Shown here piece after piece: positions 1-7,311 of a DNA stretch of 9,122 bases; positions within the stretch are counted from its first letter, which is position 1; each line of letters begins with the position of its first letter. The DNA comes from Pseudomonadota bacterium (GTDB taxonomy: Bacteria > Bdellovibrionota > Bacteriovoracia > Bacteriovoracales > Bacteriovoracaceae): NCBI GenBank assembly GCA_023432655.1, contig JAEYUK010000204.1:1-9122 (forward strand), written 5' to 3'. The notes under the pieces were generated by a model that was not told where the DNA came from, searched no databases, and worked only from the letters and a program-made list of their open reading frames with translations. The position numbers and the translations under genes are program-made.

Positions 1-318
1 GAAATTCTCGTTATTCATGATGAGCTGGATATCCCCTTCGGCCAGGTTCATTTTAAGATGGGCGGGGGACTGGCGGGCCATAACGGATTAAAATCCATTG
101 CCGCTCACTTGGGGACCAATGATTTTGCTCGCATGCGCATAGGAATAGGCCGCCCGCCTCACGGGGATGTCTCGAACTGGGTGCTAGGCCCTTTCGGTAA
201 GGATGAGCGCATTCAATTGCCTCTCTTACTCGAGAAATTGCATGACCCCATGCTGTGCGCTATGGTAGATGGATTAAATAAAGTCGGAATTTACAATAAG
301 AAGAATCTTTTAGCTTAG
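1..318 (+). CDS. pth: Peptidyl-tRNA hydrolase, 3' part (5' end outside window)
   Basis: Pth releases tRNA from peptidyl-tRNAs that drop off the ribosome, in the cytoplasm. The reading frame is open from base 1, and 105 residues remain before the TAG at 316-318. The fragment starts in the HDELD block; its first Asp (residue 7 of the fragment) matches the catalytic Asp93 of E. coli Pth. It continues through FKMGGG and GHNGLK, where His27 and Asn28 match E. coli His113 and Asn114, then RIGIGRP, VLGPF and a C-terminal DGLNK segment. The N-terminal catalytic Asn10/His20 region lies outside the window. An internal ATG at 58 is not a plausible start because it would remove the HDELD active-site block. 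The stop codon overlaps the Shine-Dalgarno sequence of the next gene (TAGGAG), so pth and ychF are probably co-transcribed, a common pairing in bacteria. Family assignment is secure. Confidence 0.95.
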   Translation, partial: EILVIHDELDIPFGQVHFKMGGGLAGHNGLKSIAAHLGTNDFARMRIGIGRPPHGDVSNWVLGPFGKDERIQLPLLLEKLHDPMLCAMVDGLNKVGIYNKKNLLA

Positions 319-326
319 GAGTTTTT

Positions 327-1436
327 ATGGGTATGAATTGTGGAATTGTGGGTTTACCAAATGTGGGTAAGTCGACAATTTTCTCGGCACTAACATCGGC
401 ACCGGCCGAAGCTGCCAATTACCCTTTTTGTACCATTGAACCCAACGTTGGAATCGTGCACGTTCCAGATGAGCGTTTAGTGAAAATCGCCAAAATCGTA
501 GGCCCGGAAAAACTTATTCCGGCCGTAACTGAATTCGTCGATATTGCTGGTCTCGTGAAAGGGGCCTCTAAAGGGGAAGGTCTCGGTAACCAATTCCTAG
601 GCCACATCCGTCAGGTAGGGGCGATCTGTCACGTGGTTCGTTGTTTTGAAGATAACGACATTGTTCACGTGGCCGGTAAAGTTGATCCCGCTTCAGACAT
701 TGAAGTGATTAATATTGAGCTAGCACTCGCTGATCTTGAATCTGTTACCAAACGAATTCAAACGCTGGATAAATTTCTAAAATCTCAGGATAAAAAAGTT
801 CAAGACAAGGCCAAAATCTCTAAGCCCATCCTTGAGCGCCTAGTAAAAACTCTGGAAGAAGGTCTTCCGGCCCGCTCTCTTCCACTCGATGAAGATGAAA
901 AAGAAGCCATCGCTGATCTTCACCTCATTACCATGAAGAAAGTTCTCTACGTTTGTAACGTGGATGAAGGCAATCTTTTAGAAGAGAATGAACACGTTAA
1001 AAAAGTAAAAGAAATTGCCGCCAAAGAAGGCTCACAAGTCATCACCATTTGCGGAAAAATCGAATCAGAGATCGCAGCTCTTGAATCTCAGGAAGAAAAA
1101 GAAGCCTTCTTAAAAGAAATCGGCATTGAAGAATCTGGTCTTTCTAAAATGATTAAGGCCGGCTACGATATGCTCGATATGTGCACTTACTTCACCGCAG
1201 GTGTTAAAGAAGTTCGCGCCTGGACTTTCCCAAAAGGTGCCAAAGCTCCGCAGGCCGCCGGGGTGATCCACTCTGACTTTGAGCGTGGGTTCATCAAGGC
1301 CGAAGTTTACCACTGTAATGACCTCTTTACTTTTGGTTCCGAAGCCAAGGTAAAAGAGGCCGGGAAATTCAGAATGGAAGGCAAGGAATACATCGTTAAA
1401 GACGGCGATGTCATCCACTTCAAGTTCAACGTTTAA
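327..1436 (+). CDS. ychF: Redox-regulated ATPase YchF (Obg-like, OLA1 family)
   Basis: A cytoplasmic P-loop NTPase of the TRAFAC/Obg group. Family members bind ribosomes and usually prefer ATP over GTP. The 369 aa are near the usual length of about 363. Visible motifs are the P-loop GLPNVGKST (residues 9-17), switch II DIAGL (72-76) followed by VKGASKGEGLGNQFL, and NVDE (211-214), the altered G4 motif (NxxE instead of NKxD) that explains relaxed GTP specificity. A charged, helical insert lies between about 140 and 190. The C-terminal TGS domain (about 285-369) ends in the typical HFKFNV. The start MGMNCGIVGLP matches the family N-terminus, with AGGAG at 317-321 as the SD. The stop TAA (1434-1436) lies in the TTAA that flanks the insertion sequence, yet the conserved C-terminus is intact, so the insertion did not truncate the protein. 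Confidence 0.98.
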   Translation: MGMNCGIVGLPNVGKSTIFSALTSAPAEAANYPFCTIEPNVGIVHVPDERLVKIAKIVGPEKLIPAVTEFVDIAGLVKGASKGEGLGNQFLGHIRQVGAICHVVRCFEDNDIVHVAGKVDPASDIEVINIELALADLESVTKRIQTLDKFLKSQDKKVQDKAKISKPILERLVKTLEEGLPARSLPLDEDEKEAIADLHLITMKKVLYVCNVDEGNLLEENEHVKKVKEIAAKEGSQVITICGKIESEIAALESQEEKEAFLKEIGIEESGLSKMIKAGYDMLDMCTYFTAGVKEVRAWTFPKGAKAPQAAGVIHSDFERGFIKAEVYHCNDLFTFGSEAKVKEAGKFRMEGKEYIVKDGDVIHFKFNV

Positions 1437-1465
1437 ATTGTTCGCAGTTAAGTGGGGATAATATC
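1433..1465 (+). repeat. Left terminal inverted repeat of the IS (with TTAA)
   Basis: Starts TTAAATTGTTCGCAG and ends GGATAATATC. It matches the reverse complement of 2713-2745 without gaps, with mismatches only at 1448, 1452 and 1455. The outer TTAA may be target duplication instead of element. The inner part doubles as the left arm and loop of a terminator hairpin. Confidence 0.85.
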
Positions 1466-1477
1466 CCCACTTTTTTT
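1450..1477 (+). terminator. Intrinsic terminator after ychF, inside the IS left end
   Basis: AAGTGGGGAT and ATCCCCACTT pair around a three-base AAT loop and run straight into a stretch of seven T (1471-1477). It should terminate the pth-ychF transcript. It lies inside the element, so this terminator was brought by, or is part of, the IS end. Confidence 0.85.
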
Positions 1478-1581
1478 CCATTTCGCTTAGACATTATTTT
1501 TACGCTTCGCTTTTATTTTCATTAAAATCACCTAATTATTCATTTCTAATCCTGGCGCGATTATTTCATTACTCGCAATCC

Positions 1582-2676
1582 ATGAGAAAATCTTCCGATC
1601 AATTAGAATTGATCCCTCCTTATTGCCCCAATCCTGGATGTCGGTTTCATTTTGGAACGAATACGAAGTTTTATGTCAAAAATGGTTTTGCTCATACGGA
1701 CAAGCCGCCTTTTCGCAACCAGCGGTTCAAATGTAAGAGTTGTCTGGAGCAATTTTCGTCCAATACTTTTCGACTGGATTTTAGAAGGAGACTCGCTAAT
1801 CTCTCAGAAAATGTTCTCCATTATTCTCTCAACGGAATGAGCAACAATTCAATCGCGAGACTTCTAAAAGTGAACGAAGGGACAGTTCGAGATCGATTCA
1901 AATCTATGGCGCGACAAGCGCTCTATTTTGAGAAGGAAAATCAACCACGAAAAATCACGGAAGATGTGGCCTACGATGGATTCGAGACTTTTACACACTC
2001 GCAGTTTTCACCTTGTTATGTGAACACTGCGGTTGGAAGTCATTCGCTCTTTATCTATCACAACACATTTTCGCCGCTCAATCGTAAGGGGCGAATGACA
2101 AGTGAACAGAAAATCAAACAGCAGGAATTGATTGAGAAACATGGGTTTTATCCTCGAGATTCCGTCTTTGAAGAGAGTCGATATATTTTCAAAGAGCTCT
2201 CTTCTCGCGGAGATGGGCGAACTCTTTATATGGATCAGCACCGTGCCTACGAGCGCGCCATTCGGAGTATAGATTTTCGGATGGATTATGAGACCATTAG
2301 TTCGGAGAGAAGGCGTGATCCATCGAATCCACTATTCCCGATTAATCATTTGCACTCACTTTACCGCCATTTCTTTTCTTCGCAAAAGCGTGAGACCATC
2401 GCTTTTCAAAAGCACGAAGCGGCCCTACTTGAAAAAATGCAGCTCATGAAAGTTTATCGAAATTTTATGTATCCGATGTTTGTGAGGAAAAACAAATTTG
2501 ATCCTCAAGCGCATGAAAAGTCGCCCGCGATGTATGTGGGAGTGGTAGATAAGATTTTAAGTTTTGATGATGTTTTTGGAATTAGAAAGTTGCCATCACA
2601 GATTGCATTAGATGAGCGGGAAGTGAACTTCGTGAAGCGTTTTTATCCCTACTCTCGACAAAAAATTGCGGCTTAA
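1582..2676 (+). CDS. Transposase, zinc-ribbon + HTH + DDE/N-type, IS1/IS1595-like
   Basis: The likely transposase of the surrounding element, 364 aa. The N-terminus carries a zinc ribbon with Cys15 and Cys20 (CPNPGC) paired with Cys51 and Cys54 (CKSC), followed by a helix-turn-helix at about 86-107 (SNNSIARLLKVNEGTVRDRF), together the DNA-binding part. The catalytic domain shows YDGFETF (Asp132), LYMDQHRAY (Asp218) and FPINHLHSLYRHF, with Asn255 where IS1 has its Glu. The following KRETIAF resembles the RKTICF block of IS1, and the rest of that block aligns without gaps. I infer a DDN triad, a variant known in the IS1595 group. The start at ATG 1582 has no clear SD, so expression is probably weak, as is usual for transposases. 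The frame is uninterrupted. Exact IS family is uncertain; the ends do not look like the GG-starting ends of IS1 or IS1595. Confidence 0.8.
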   Translation: MRKSSDQLELIPPYCPNPGCRFHFGTNTKFYVKNGFAHTDKPPFRNQRFKCKSCLEQFSSNTFRLDFRRRLANLSENVLHYSLNGMSNNSIARLLKVNEGTVRDRFKSMARQALYFEKENQPRKITEDVAYDGFETFTHSQFSPCYVNTAVGSHSLFIYHNTFSPLNRKGRMTSEQKIKQQELIEKHGFYPRDSVFEESRYIFKELSSRGDGRTLYMDQHRAYERAIRSIDFRMDYETISSERRRDPSNPLFPINHLHSLYRHFFSSQKRETIAFQKHEAALLEKMQLMKVYRNFMYPMFVRKNKFDPQAHEKSPAMYVGVVDKILSFDDVFGIRKLPSQIALDEREVNFVKRFYPYSRQKIAA

Positions 2677-2678
2677 AT

Positions 2679-2709
2679 AAAAAACCCACCGGGTAAGGTG
2701 GACTTTTTT
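2679..2709. terminator. Bidirectional terminator between transposase and slt
   Basis: CCACC (2686-2690) pairs with GGTGG (2697-2701) around GGGTAA, with A6 at 2679-2684 and T6 at 2704-2709. It therefore gives a U-tract in both directions. It can end the transposase transcript on the plus strand and the lytic transglycosylase transcript coming from the minus strand. It lies inside the IS. Confidence 0.7.
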
Positions 2710-2712
2710 AAA

Positions 2713-2745
2713 GATATTATCCTCAGTTAGCTGCGAACAATTTAA
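2713..2745 (-). repeat. Right terminal inverted repeat of the IS (with TTAA)
   Basis: Read on the minus strand it begins TTAAATTGTTCGCAG and ends GGATAATATC, pairing with 1433-1465 with three mismatches. The outermost TTAA contains the stop codon of the convergent lytic transglycosylase gene. Confidence 0.85.
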
Positions 2746-4835
2746 TGTTTGAAGCCGAGGGGGACGTCGAAGAGTTTGTTGGCGTCGCTGGGGTCGGCGA
2801 GGTTTTGAGTTTCTAGTAGTTTGTAGAAAAAGATGTTTCGGAAGATGAGTTTTACGTAGTTCCGGGTTTCCAGAAAGGGAATTTGTTCAATGTTTTTGAT
2901 GATGGAAGCTTCTTCATCGAAGTAGGAGGCGCGCCAGCGAGTGACGCGGGATTCTCCGGCATTATAGGCGGATAAGATATAGACCAGATTTCCGTCGTAG
3001 CGTTTATTTAGGTTGGTTAGGTATTTTATCCCGAGTTCAATATTAATTTGCGGATTAACCAGGTGCTTATCGCGAACAGAACGTCTTAAGTGACGAGCTG
3101 TAGTCGGCATTAGTTGCATTAATCCACGAGCTCCAACGGACGAACGTGCCAGTGGATTAAAAACGGATTCCTGACGAATGAGAGAAAGGGCGACAATGGG
3201 ATCAATCGGGTTCTTTCTAAGTTCTTTATTGAGTATAGAAAGATACGGCTTAGGGTAGAGAATTTCTAATACCTGGCGATTAAAGATAATTTCTTTGCTG
3301 TCCAGAACTTGGTAGATGTAGCGGAAAGTCGCTAGGTGATTATTGGAGTCCTGGATAATTTTAGCAGTTAAAAGGTGCAGATCCGACTTAAGGTAGAGTT
3401 GTTTTTCCACCGGCTTTTTAACCAGGTACTCGGGCATGCTGTGGTTTTGGATTCTTTTGATCTCTAGATTCATCATGCGGCTCGAATCAATCTTAGACCA
3501 GGCCTTAAGGCGAACGAGGGAGGAGATGAAGCTTGGATCGAATTCTTCTAATGTAATTCCGGTTGAATCCGTCGTCTTAACGGAGTTGTGGTAGAAAGTG
3601 ACAGCAGGGGATTCCTTTTTAAGCTTTTGGAGCTTCTTAGTGGACATGATGCTGTAATAGTTTAGCGGATGATTGAAAACAATATCTTCATAGATAGGAA
3701 TAGCACTATCGTTATCTTTTAAGTTCTCATGAAGATCGGCGAGCCAATACTTTAAACGAGCATCTGATAGCTGTTTAACGTTCTTAACGATGCCGTGTTG
3801 GTTGGCCAGTTTGAAGGCGCCCTTGAAGTCATTTGAGTCGAGGTAGGTCCACATGTAGAAGAAGAGGGCATCTTCATGAACTTCTTTTTGATTCTTCTTA
3901 ACGATGTATTTAAAGATATCTCTTGAGATATCGACGAATTTATTTCGAAAGACGGCCTTACCGAAATCATTAAGTCTTGTGAGGCAAAGGCCCACTGGTA
4001 AGTGGTCCTGATTTAATTCAAGATAGTTTTTAAGGAAGTTAAAGTGTTCTTTAACTTTGTCGGAATTAGGGTTCCCTTCGAGAGATTTATAGCCCAGTGA
4101 AATAAGTTTTCCGTATTCTACGTAGAAAACGTTCTGATGTTGAAGAGGATTAAATCCCTTGTCCTGGATGAGCTTGGTGATTTGTTCGTTGATCAGGATA
4201 TCCTTTAAGACTTCCTGGGAAGGAACGATTTCATTCATCACACTGTAGGTGGTTACTTCCTGTGAAAGCTTTTTAAGGATTTCCGGTCGGGAAGACTGGG
4301 TTTGGATGAAATAGGCAAAGTTCTTCTTATTCTTCTTAGTCAGAAAAAACTTCAGGTTCTCCTGAATGAAGAGGCTTGCTTCATCGGATAGTTTTTGAGT
4401 CTTATCAATATCGCGGGCAATGGCTTCGAGAGTTCTTTCCCGACAATAGTTACCAACAACCTTTTCTAAAACTTTTTCGAGAGGAAGCTTTTCTTTTTTT
4501 ACCGAGTACTCTCGGCAGTAACTGATGAAGTCGATGGTGGAACTAAGTTTAGAGACCTTATCGATCTTCTGTAACCAGGGGTGGAAAACGGCAAAGTGCT
4601 GAGATTTTTCTGTGTCTTTCAGTACTCGTGCCAGGACCTCTTTATTGATATAACCTTTCTCTGTCAGCTTCATCATGTTGACCATGTTTTCAGCGATGAT
4701 GTGATCGGTTTTAGACAATTTGAGTTTTTCTGATTTTAATAAATCATTTATACCCGGAGGGGGAGTAGTATTCGCCAAAGTTGGGAATGAGATGATCGAG
4801 ATTAAGACGAGGAATAGTTTCATGCGCCCAAACAA
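2742..4835 (-). CDS. Soluble lytic murein transglycosylase, Slt70-like
   Basis: Cleaves the MurNAc-GlcNAc bond of peptidoglycan with formation of 1,6-anhydro-MurNAc, in the periplasm. 697 aa, with an N-terminal signal peptide (MKLFLVLISIISFPTLA) and about 500 residues of mostly helical, TPR-like sequence as in the Slt70 superhelix. The C-terminal goose-lysozyme-like SLT domain spans about 540-670. It has the catalytic Glu556 in IRQES, SSVGARGLMQLMP (566-577), LSAYNAGESRV (AYNAG at 623-627) and IPFLETRNYVK (from about 652). Start: the 5'-most codon is TTG at 4833-4835 with AAGGG nine bases upstream. An ATG at 4821-4823 would give a cleaner signal peptide (four residues shorter) but has no SD. 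The stop TAA lies in the TTAA beside the IS. It is convergent with ychF and the transposase, with its own promoter. It fits turnover or remodelling of the cell wall. Confidence 0.93.
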   Translation of the reverse strand: MFGRMKLFLVLISIISFPTLANTTPPPGINDLLKSEKLKLSKTDHIIAENMVNMMKLTEKGYINKEVLARVLKDTEKSQHFAVFHPWLQKIDKVSKLSSTIDFISYCREYSVKKEKLPLEKVLEKVVGNYCRERTLEAIARDIDKTQKLSDEASLFIQENLKFFLTKKNKKNFAYFIQTQSSRPEILKKLSQEVTTYSVMNEIVPSQEVLKDILINEQITKLIQDKGFNPLQHQNVFYVEYGKLISLGYKSLEGNPNSDKVKEHFNFLKNYLELNQDHLPVGLCLTRLNDFGKAVFRNKFVDISRDIFKYIVKKNQKEVHEDALFFYMWTYLDSNDFKGAFKLANQHGIVKNVKQLSDARLKYWLADLHENLKDNDSAIPIYEDIVFNHPLNYYSIMSTKKLQKLKKESPAVTFYHNSVKTTDSTGITLEEFDPSFISSLVRLKAWSKIDSSRMMNLEIKRIQNHSMPEYLVKKPVEKQLYLKSDLHLLTAKIIQDSNNHLATFRYIYQVLDSKEIIFNRQVLEILYPKPYLSILNKELRKNPIDPIVALSLIRQESVFNPLARSSVGARGLMQLMPTTARHLRRSVRDKHLVNPQINIELGIKYLTNLNKRYDGNLVYILSAYNAGESRVTRWRASYFDEEASIIKNIEQIPFLETRNYVKLIFRNIFFYKLLETQNLADPSDANKLFDVPLGFKH

Positions 4836-4868
4836 TTAATTCAGCCCTTATGGTTGAAATTGGTTTCC

Positions 4869-4896
4869 ATTATAACATTGATTAAATTATTTTCAC
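4869..4896 (-). promoter_or_regulatory. Sigma70-type promoter of the lytic transglycosylase gene
   Basis: On the minus strand a perfect TATAAT (-10, 4869-4874) lies 16 bases downstream of GTGAAA (4891-4896, 4 of 6 to TTGACA). Transcription would start near 4862, about 27 bases before the TTG start. It sits in the 64-bp gap after the upstream HAMP-like gene, so slt can be expressed independently. Confidence 0.6.
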
Positions 4897-4899
4897 GTT

Positions 4900-5475
4900 T
4901 TAAAGAGGGTTTTTATAGCGGGAGCGGATGCTTATTAACCGACGAGATATCTCGTTCAAAACCGGTTTTTTATCATCTGGAACTACAGTAGCAAGATTGT
5001 TGATATAAAGGGCGACTTCATCAATATATTGAAAATCACTTTCCTGGTTCGCTTCAATTGTTTCAAGAAAGAGACTCACCTCCTCAGCTACATCCTGGAA
5101 ATGGTCACCATTTCTGAAAGTAAGTGGGGTGATAGGATGTCCTTCACGGATTTTGGCCAGGTGGTTTTTGAGTTTAAAAAGTGGGCCGGCAATTTTATGT
5201 GTGATAAAAATAAAAACAATAAATGTAAGTAAAGTGATTACTACTTGAATAAACACCAGATAGATAATCAGATTGTTCTGTGCTCCCAGGATGTTTTCCG
5301 GAAGCTCAGGAAGAGAAACACTGACCAGTTGAAAGAAATCATAAATGATCACCGGATAAATCAGTGTAGAAACCAAGATAATAGAGCACACAATCAGACT
5401 GAATCTCAGCTGAAAAGTTGGATTAATTAAAAAAACAGAGCGTTTGTAAAAGGCCAATGCTTTAATCCTATTCAA
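4900..5475 (-). CDS. Small two-TM membrane protein with HAMP-like domain
   Basis: Of unknown specific role. The N-terminal FLINPTFQLRF is followed by TM1 at about 24-47, a short loop (about 48-67), and TM2 at about 69-91. A HAMP-like segment (about 90-140) follows: ITHKIAGPLFKLKNHLAKI with the conserved Pro98, then REGHPITPLTFRNGDHFQDVAEEVSLFLE, the AS1-connector-AS2 pattern. The remaining 50 residues are helical, with no methyl-accepting, kinase or cyclase domain. Similar short proteins in deltaproteobacteria are often labelled methyl-accepting chemotaxis protein without an output domain. The first codon is TTG (5473-5475) without an SD; an in-frame TTG at 5455-5457, with AGGA eight bases upstream, is an equally good start and gives 185 aa. 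Same strand as slt, 64 bp upstream of it, and divergent from mrp. HAMP call moderate; function unknown. Confidence 0.75.
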   Translation of the reverse strand: MNRIKALAFYKRSVFLINPTFQLRFSLIVCSIILVSTLIYPVIIYDFFQLVSVSLPELPENILGAQNNLIIYLVFIQVVITLLTFIVFIFITHKIAGPLFKLKNHLAKIREGHPITPLTFRNGDHFQDVAEEVSLFLETIEANQESDFQYIDEVALYINNLATVVPDDKKPVLNEISRRLISIRSRYKNPL

Positions 5476-5563
5476 GGTTTATATAGCATCATAAAATGAG
5501 TTCGGTATTTGTACCAGATGGAAATATAAGCATTAATGTATCAAATTACTCAAGTGAGGACCT
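5476..5563. promoter_or_regulatory. Divergent promoter region between HAMP-like gene and mrp
   Basis: An 88-bp AT-rich gap between divergent genes. On the plus strand TATAAG (5525-5530) is a possible -10 for mrp, with only a weak -35 (TCGGTA, 17 bases upstream). On the minus strand TATGAT or TATATA just before the TTG start could serve the HAMP-like gene. Individual elements are not certain. The SD of mrp is GTGAGGA at 5553-5559. Confidence 0.4.
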
Positions 5564-6739
5564 ATGTTAGAGCAAATAAGAGAGCGATTAAATCAAATTA
5601 AAAACCCGGCCAGTGGGAATACCTTCCTCGCTGAGAAACGTTGGCAGCATGTGACCATGGAGGGGAATAAATTGATCGCTGAATATAATAGAGATGGAAT
5701 TTCTCCCGCTGAGAAGAGAATTGTTGAATCTGAGATTCAAAAAGCCCTCGCCGACTTGGTGGAAGTAGACAATATCTTGGTCAAAACCACTTCATCCCAA
5801 TCTCAGGATGTTTTTAAAGCGTTGGACAAGGGAGCTTCTGGTAAAGCTCCTGAGGCACCTCAGTCCGAACCAGCTCAATTAAAAGTGGGCCATGGGACCA
5901 TCGGTAACAAGAAGGCGGTTCCGGGTGTTGGAAAAATTATCGCCATAGGATCGGGAAAAGGGGGAGTAGGGAAATCTACTTTTACTTCAAACCTCGCTCT
6001 GACTCTTTCTAAGCTCGGTCATAAAGTTGGTATTATTGATGCTGATATTTATGGGCCTTCTCAGCCGATGATTTTTGGCAAACGAGATGAGAAGCCGCGT
6101 TCAAACTCTGAGAAAAAAATCATTCCGGTTGAGTCATATGGAATTAAGTTCATGAGCTTTGGTTTCTTTATTAATGAGAATGATCCAGTCATCTGGAGAG
6201 GACCAATGCTCGGTGGAGTCATTAATCAGTTTCTATTTGATGTGGATTGGAATGGATTAGATTATCTCTTAATTGATCTACCTCCAGGAACTGGCGACAT
6301 CCAGTTGTCGATGATTCAAAACGCCCACGTTGATGGGGCCATCATCGTTTCTACTCCTCAAGATATTGCTCTTCTGGATGCCACCAAAGGGGTAGAAATG
6401 TTCAAAAAACTTAATCTTCCTATTATTGGGATGGTTGAGAATATGACCTCCTTTATTTGCACCAGCTGTGGGACTGAGCACCATATTTTTGGAGAAGGTG
6501 GCGTTTCAAAAGCTGTGGAGCAATTAGGAATTGAGATGATTGGCCAGATCCCGCTAGAATTAGAACTAAGAACGGGCTCAGATAGTGGAAAACCTTATAT
6601 GACTCAAGAAAATCTTACTGACCGACCGGTGTGGAAAGCTTTCTTTGAAATCGCTCAGAAAGTGGATGGTCACTTCAACCCAACTCCGCATCAATCTAAG
6701 CCAGGTTTCTTCTCAAGAGTCTTAGGGCTGAATAAATAG
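5564..6739 (+). CDS. mrp: Mrp/NBP35-family Fe-S cluster carrier ATPase
   Basis: A cytoplasmic P-loop ATPase (ApbC/Mrp/Nbp35) that binds and transfers Fe-S clusters to apo-proteins. 391 aa. The deviant Walker A GSGKGGVGKST (129-139), with both lysines, is followed by IIDADIYGPSQP (157-168), the family-specific WRGPMLGG (211-218) and Walker B LIDLPPGTGD (236-245). The CxxC cluster motif FICTSCG has Cys299 and Cys302, which bridge the dimer in known members. The N-terminal domain (about 1-75, ending in LVEVDNILVKT) sits where the MIP18/DUF59 domain usually is, but its usual DPE and DLGLV signatures are absent, so it is degenerate. A linker rich in Pro, Ala, Ser and Gly (80-120) separates the two. 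Start chosen at ATG 5564 with the GTGAGGA SD. It is the first gene of a three-gene operon; its stop overlaps the next SD (TAGGACGAAG). Confidence 0.95.
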   Translation: MLEQIRERLNQIKNPASGNTFLAEKRWQHVTMEGNKLIAEYNRDGISPAEKRIVESEIQKALADLVEVDNILVKTTSSQSQDVFKALDKGASGKAPEAPQSEPAQLKVGHGTIGNKKAVPGVGKIIAIGSGKGGVGKSTFTSNLALTLSKLGHKVGIIDADIYGPSQPMIFGKRDEKPRSNSEKKIIPVESYGIKFMSFGFFINENDPVIWRGPMLGGVINQFLFDVDWNGLDYLLIDLPPGTGDIQLSMIQNAHVDGAIIVSTPQDIALLDATKGVEMFKKLNLPIIGMVENMTSFICTSCGTEHHIFGEGGVSKAVEQLGIEMIGQIPLELELRTGSDSGKPYMTQENLTDRPVWKAFFEIAQKVDGHFNPTPHQSKPGFFSRVLGLNK

Positions 6740-6747
6740 GACGAAGT

Positions 6748-7311
6748 ATGGATTCCAAAGTGATGGGTGTTATTGAGGAACAGATTGCTGTAAGGTTTAC
6801 CGGTAAGGTTAATATTCTTGCGAGCTTTAATCGCCAATTTCTAGGCCACATTATCTTTAAAGATGGAGAAGTGATCCAGGTAAGTTTTAACACCCATCAG
6901 GGACTCAAAGCATTTTCCCAGTTACTGATTCAGGAGTACTCACTGAATTCGTTTGATTATGTGGTTGAGCCGGAATTGGTTTCTGAGGAGCAAAGGCGTA
7001 TCCATTATCCATTCTCAGTAGTTAAAAAGAAAATGGCCGATGTTTTAAAGCTTCACCGGGAATCTTTGAAACTTAGACCACCAGAAAACGTAAAAATTGT
7101 CATCGATTCGGAATTCATAGAGGACACACTGCCAGTAAATGAAAATGAGTTCGATGTGTTAAAAACTCTAACGGAGTGGAATAACGCATACGATATTTAT
7201 CAACACTGCAACTTGATGGATCATGAAATAACGATGGCCTTAGTGAGCCTGCGAAAGAAAGGCGCTTTAAAAATAATCGGGAGAGGTTCTCATGAAATCA
7301 CAAAAGCATAA
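6748..7311 (+). CDS. DUF4388-like protein with C-terminal winged-helix-like part
   Basis: 187 aa, no signal peptide or TM. Residues about 17-75 fit the DUF4388 (PATAN-like) pattern: FTGKVNIL, then GHIIFKDGEVIQVSF with a turn, then GLKAFSQLLIQEYSLNSFDY. This is the 'G-x-I-x-F-x-x-G-x-I/V' plus 'G-x-x-A-x-x-x-L' layout of domains often found beside response-regulator and gliding or motility systems. A basic linker (VVKKKMADVLKLHRES) leads to residues 131-177, NENEFDVLKTLTE...YDIYQHCNLMDHEITMALVSLRKKGALKI, which read as a small winged helix. It starts 8 bp after mrp with AGGA as SD and overlaps the next gene by 20 bp, so its expression is tied to both. Regulatory or scaffold role inferred only; no DNA target is known. 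Domain calls moderate. Confidence 0.75.
   Translation: MDSKVMGVIEEQIAVRFTGKVNILASFNRQFLGHIIFKDGEVIQVSFNTHQGLKAFSQLLIQEYSLNSFDYVVEPELVSEEQRRIHYPFSVVKKKMADVLKLHRESLKLRPPENVKIVIDSEFIEDTLPVNENEFDVLKTLTEWNNAYDIYQHCNLMDHEITMALVSLRKKGALKIIGRGSHEITKA

Larger units (their letters stand above)
1437..2741 (+). mobile_element. Insertion sequence, 1305 bp, with TIRs and flanking TTAA
   Basis: The element is delimited from sequence alone. Nearly matching inverted repeats lie at 1433-1465 and 2713-2745 (30 of 33 positions) and enclose one transposase gene on the plus strand. The sequence TTAA abuts both ends (1433-1436 and 2742-2745). Because TTAA is palindromic, it can be read either as a 4-bp target duplication or as the outer part of a 33-bp TIR; identity stops exactly there. 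No 8-9 bp direct duplication, as expected for IS1 or IS1595 elements, is seen. Non-coding parts are 145 bp on the left and 65 bp on the right, and both contain terminator hairpins. The transposase frame is intact, so the copy could be active, but a second copy would be needed to prove mobility. Confidence 0.8.

Noticed and set aside
1110..1481. Open minus-strand frame of 123 codons
   Set aside because: It lies opposite the 3' end of the clearly coding ychF and crosses the IS border and terminator; it has no recognisable protein features.
1429..2753. Extension of the inverted repeat into TTCAA on both host sides
   Set aside because: The ychF side encodes the conserved C-terminus FNV, so the similarity outside TTAA is most likely chance; three of the first bases beyond TTAA already differ.
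5029..5430. Two plus-strand open frames opposite the HAMP-like gene
   Set aside because: The minus-strand protein shows TM segments and a HAMP-like pattern, while the plus-strand translations show no family-like sequence.
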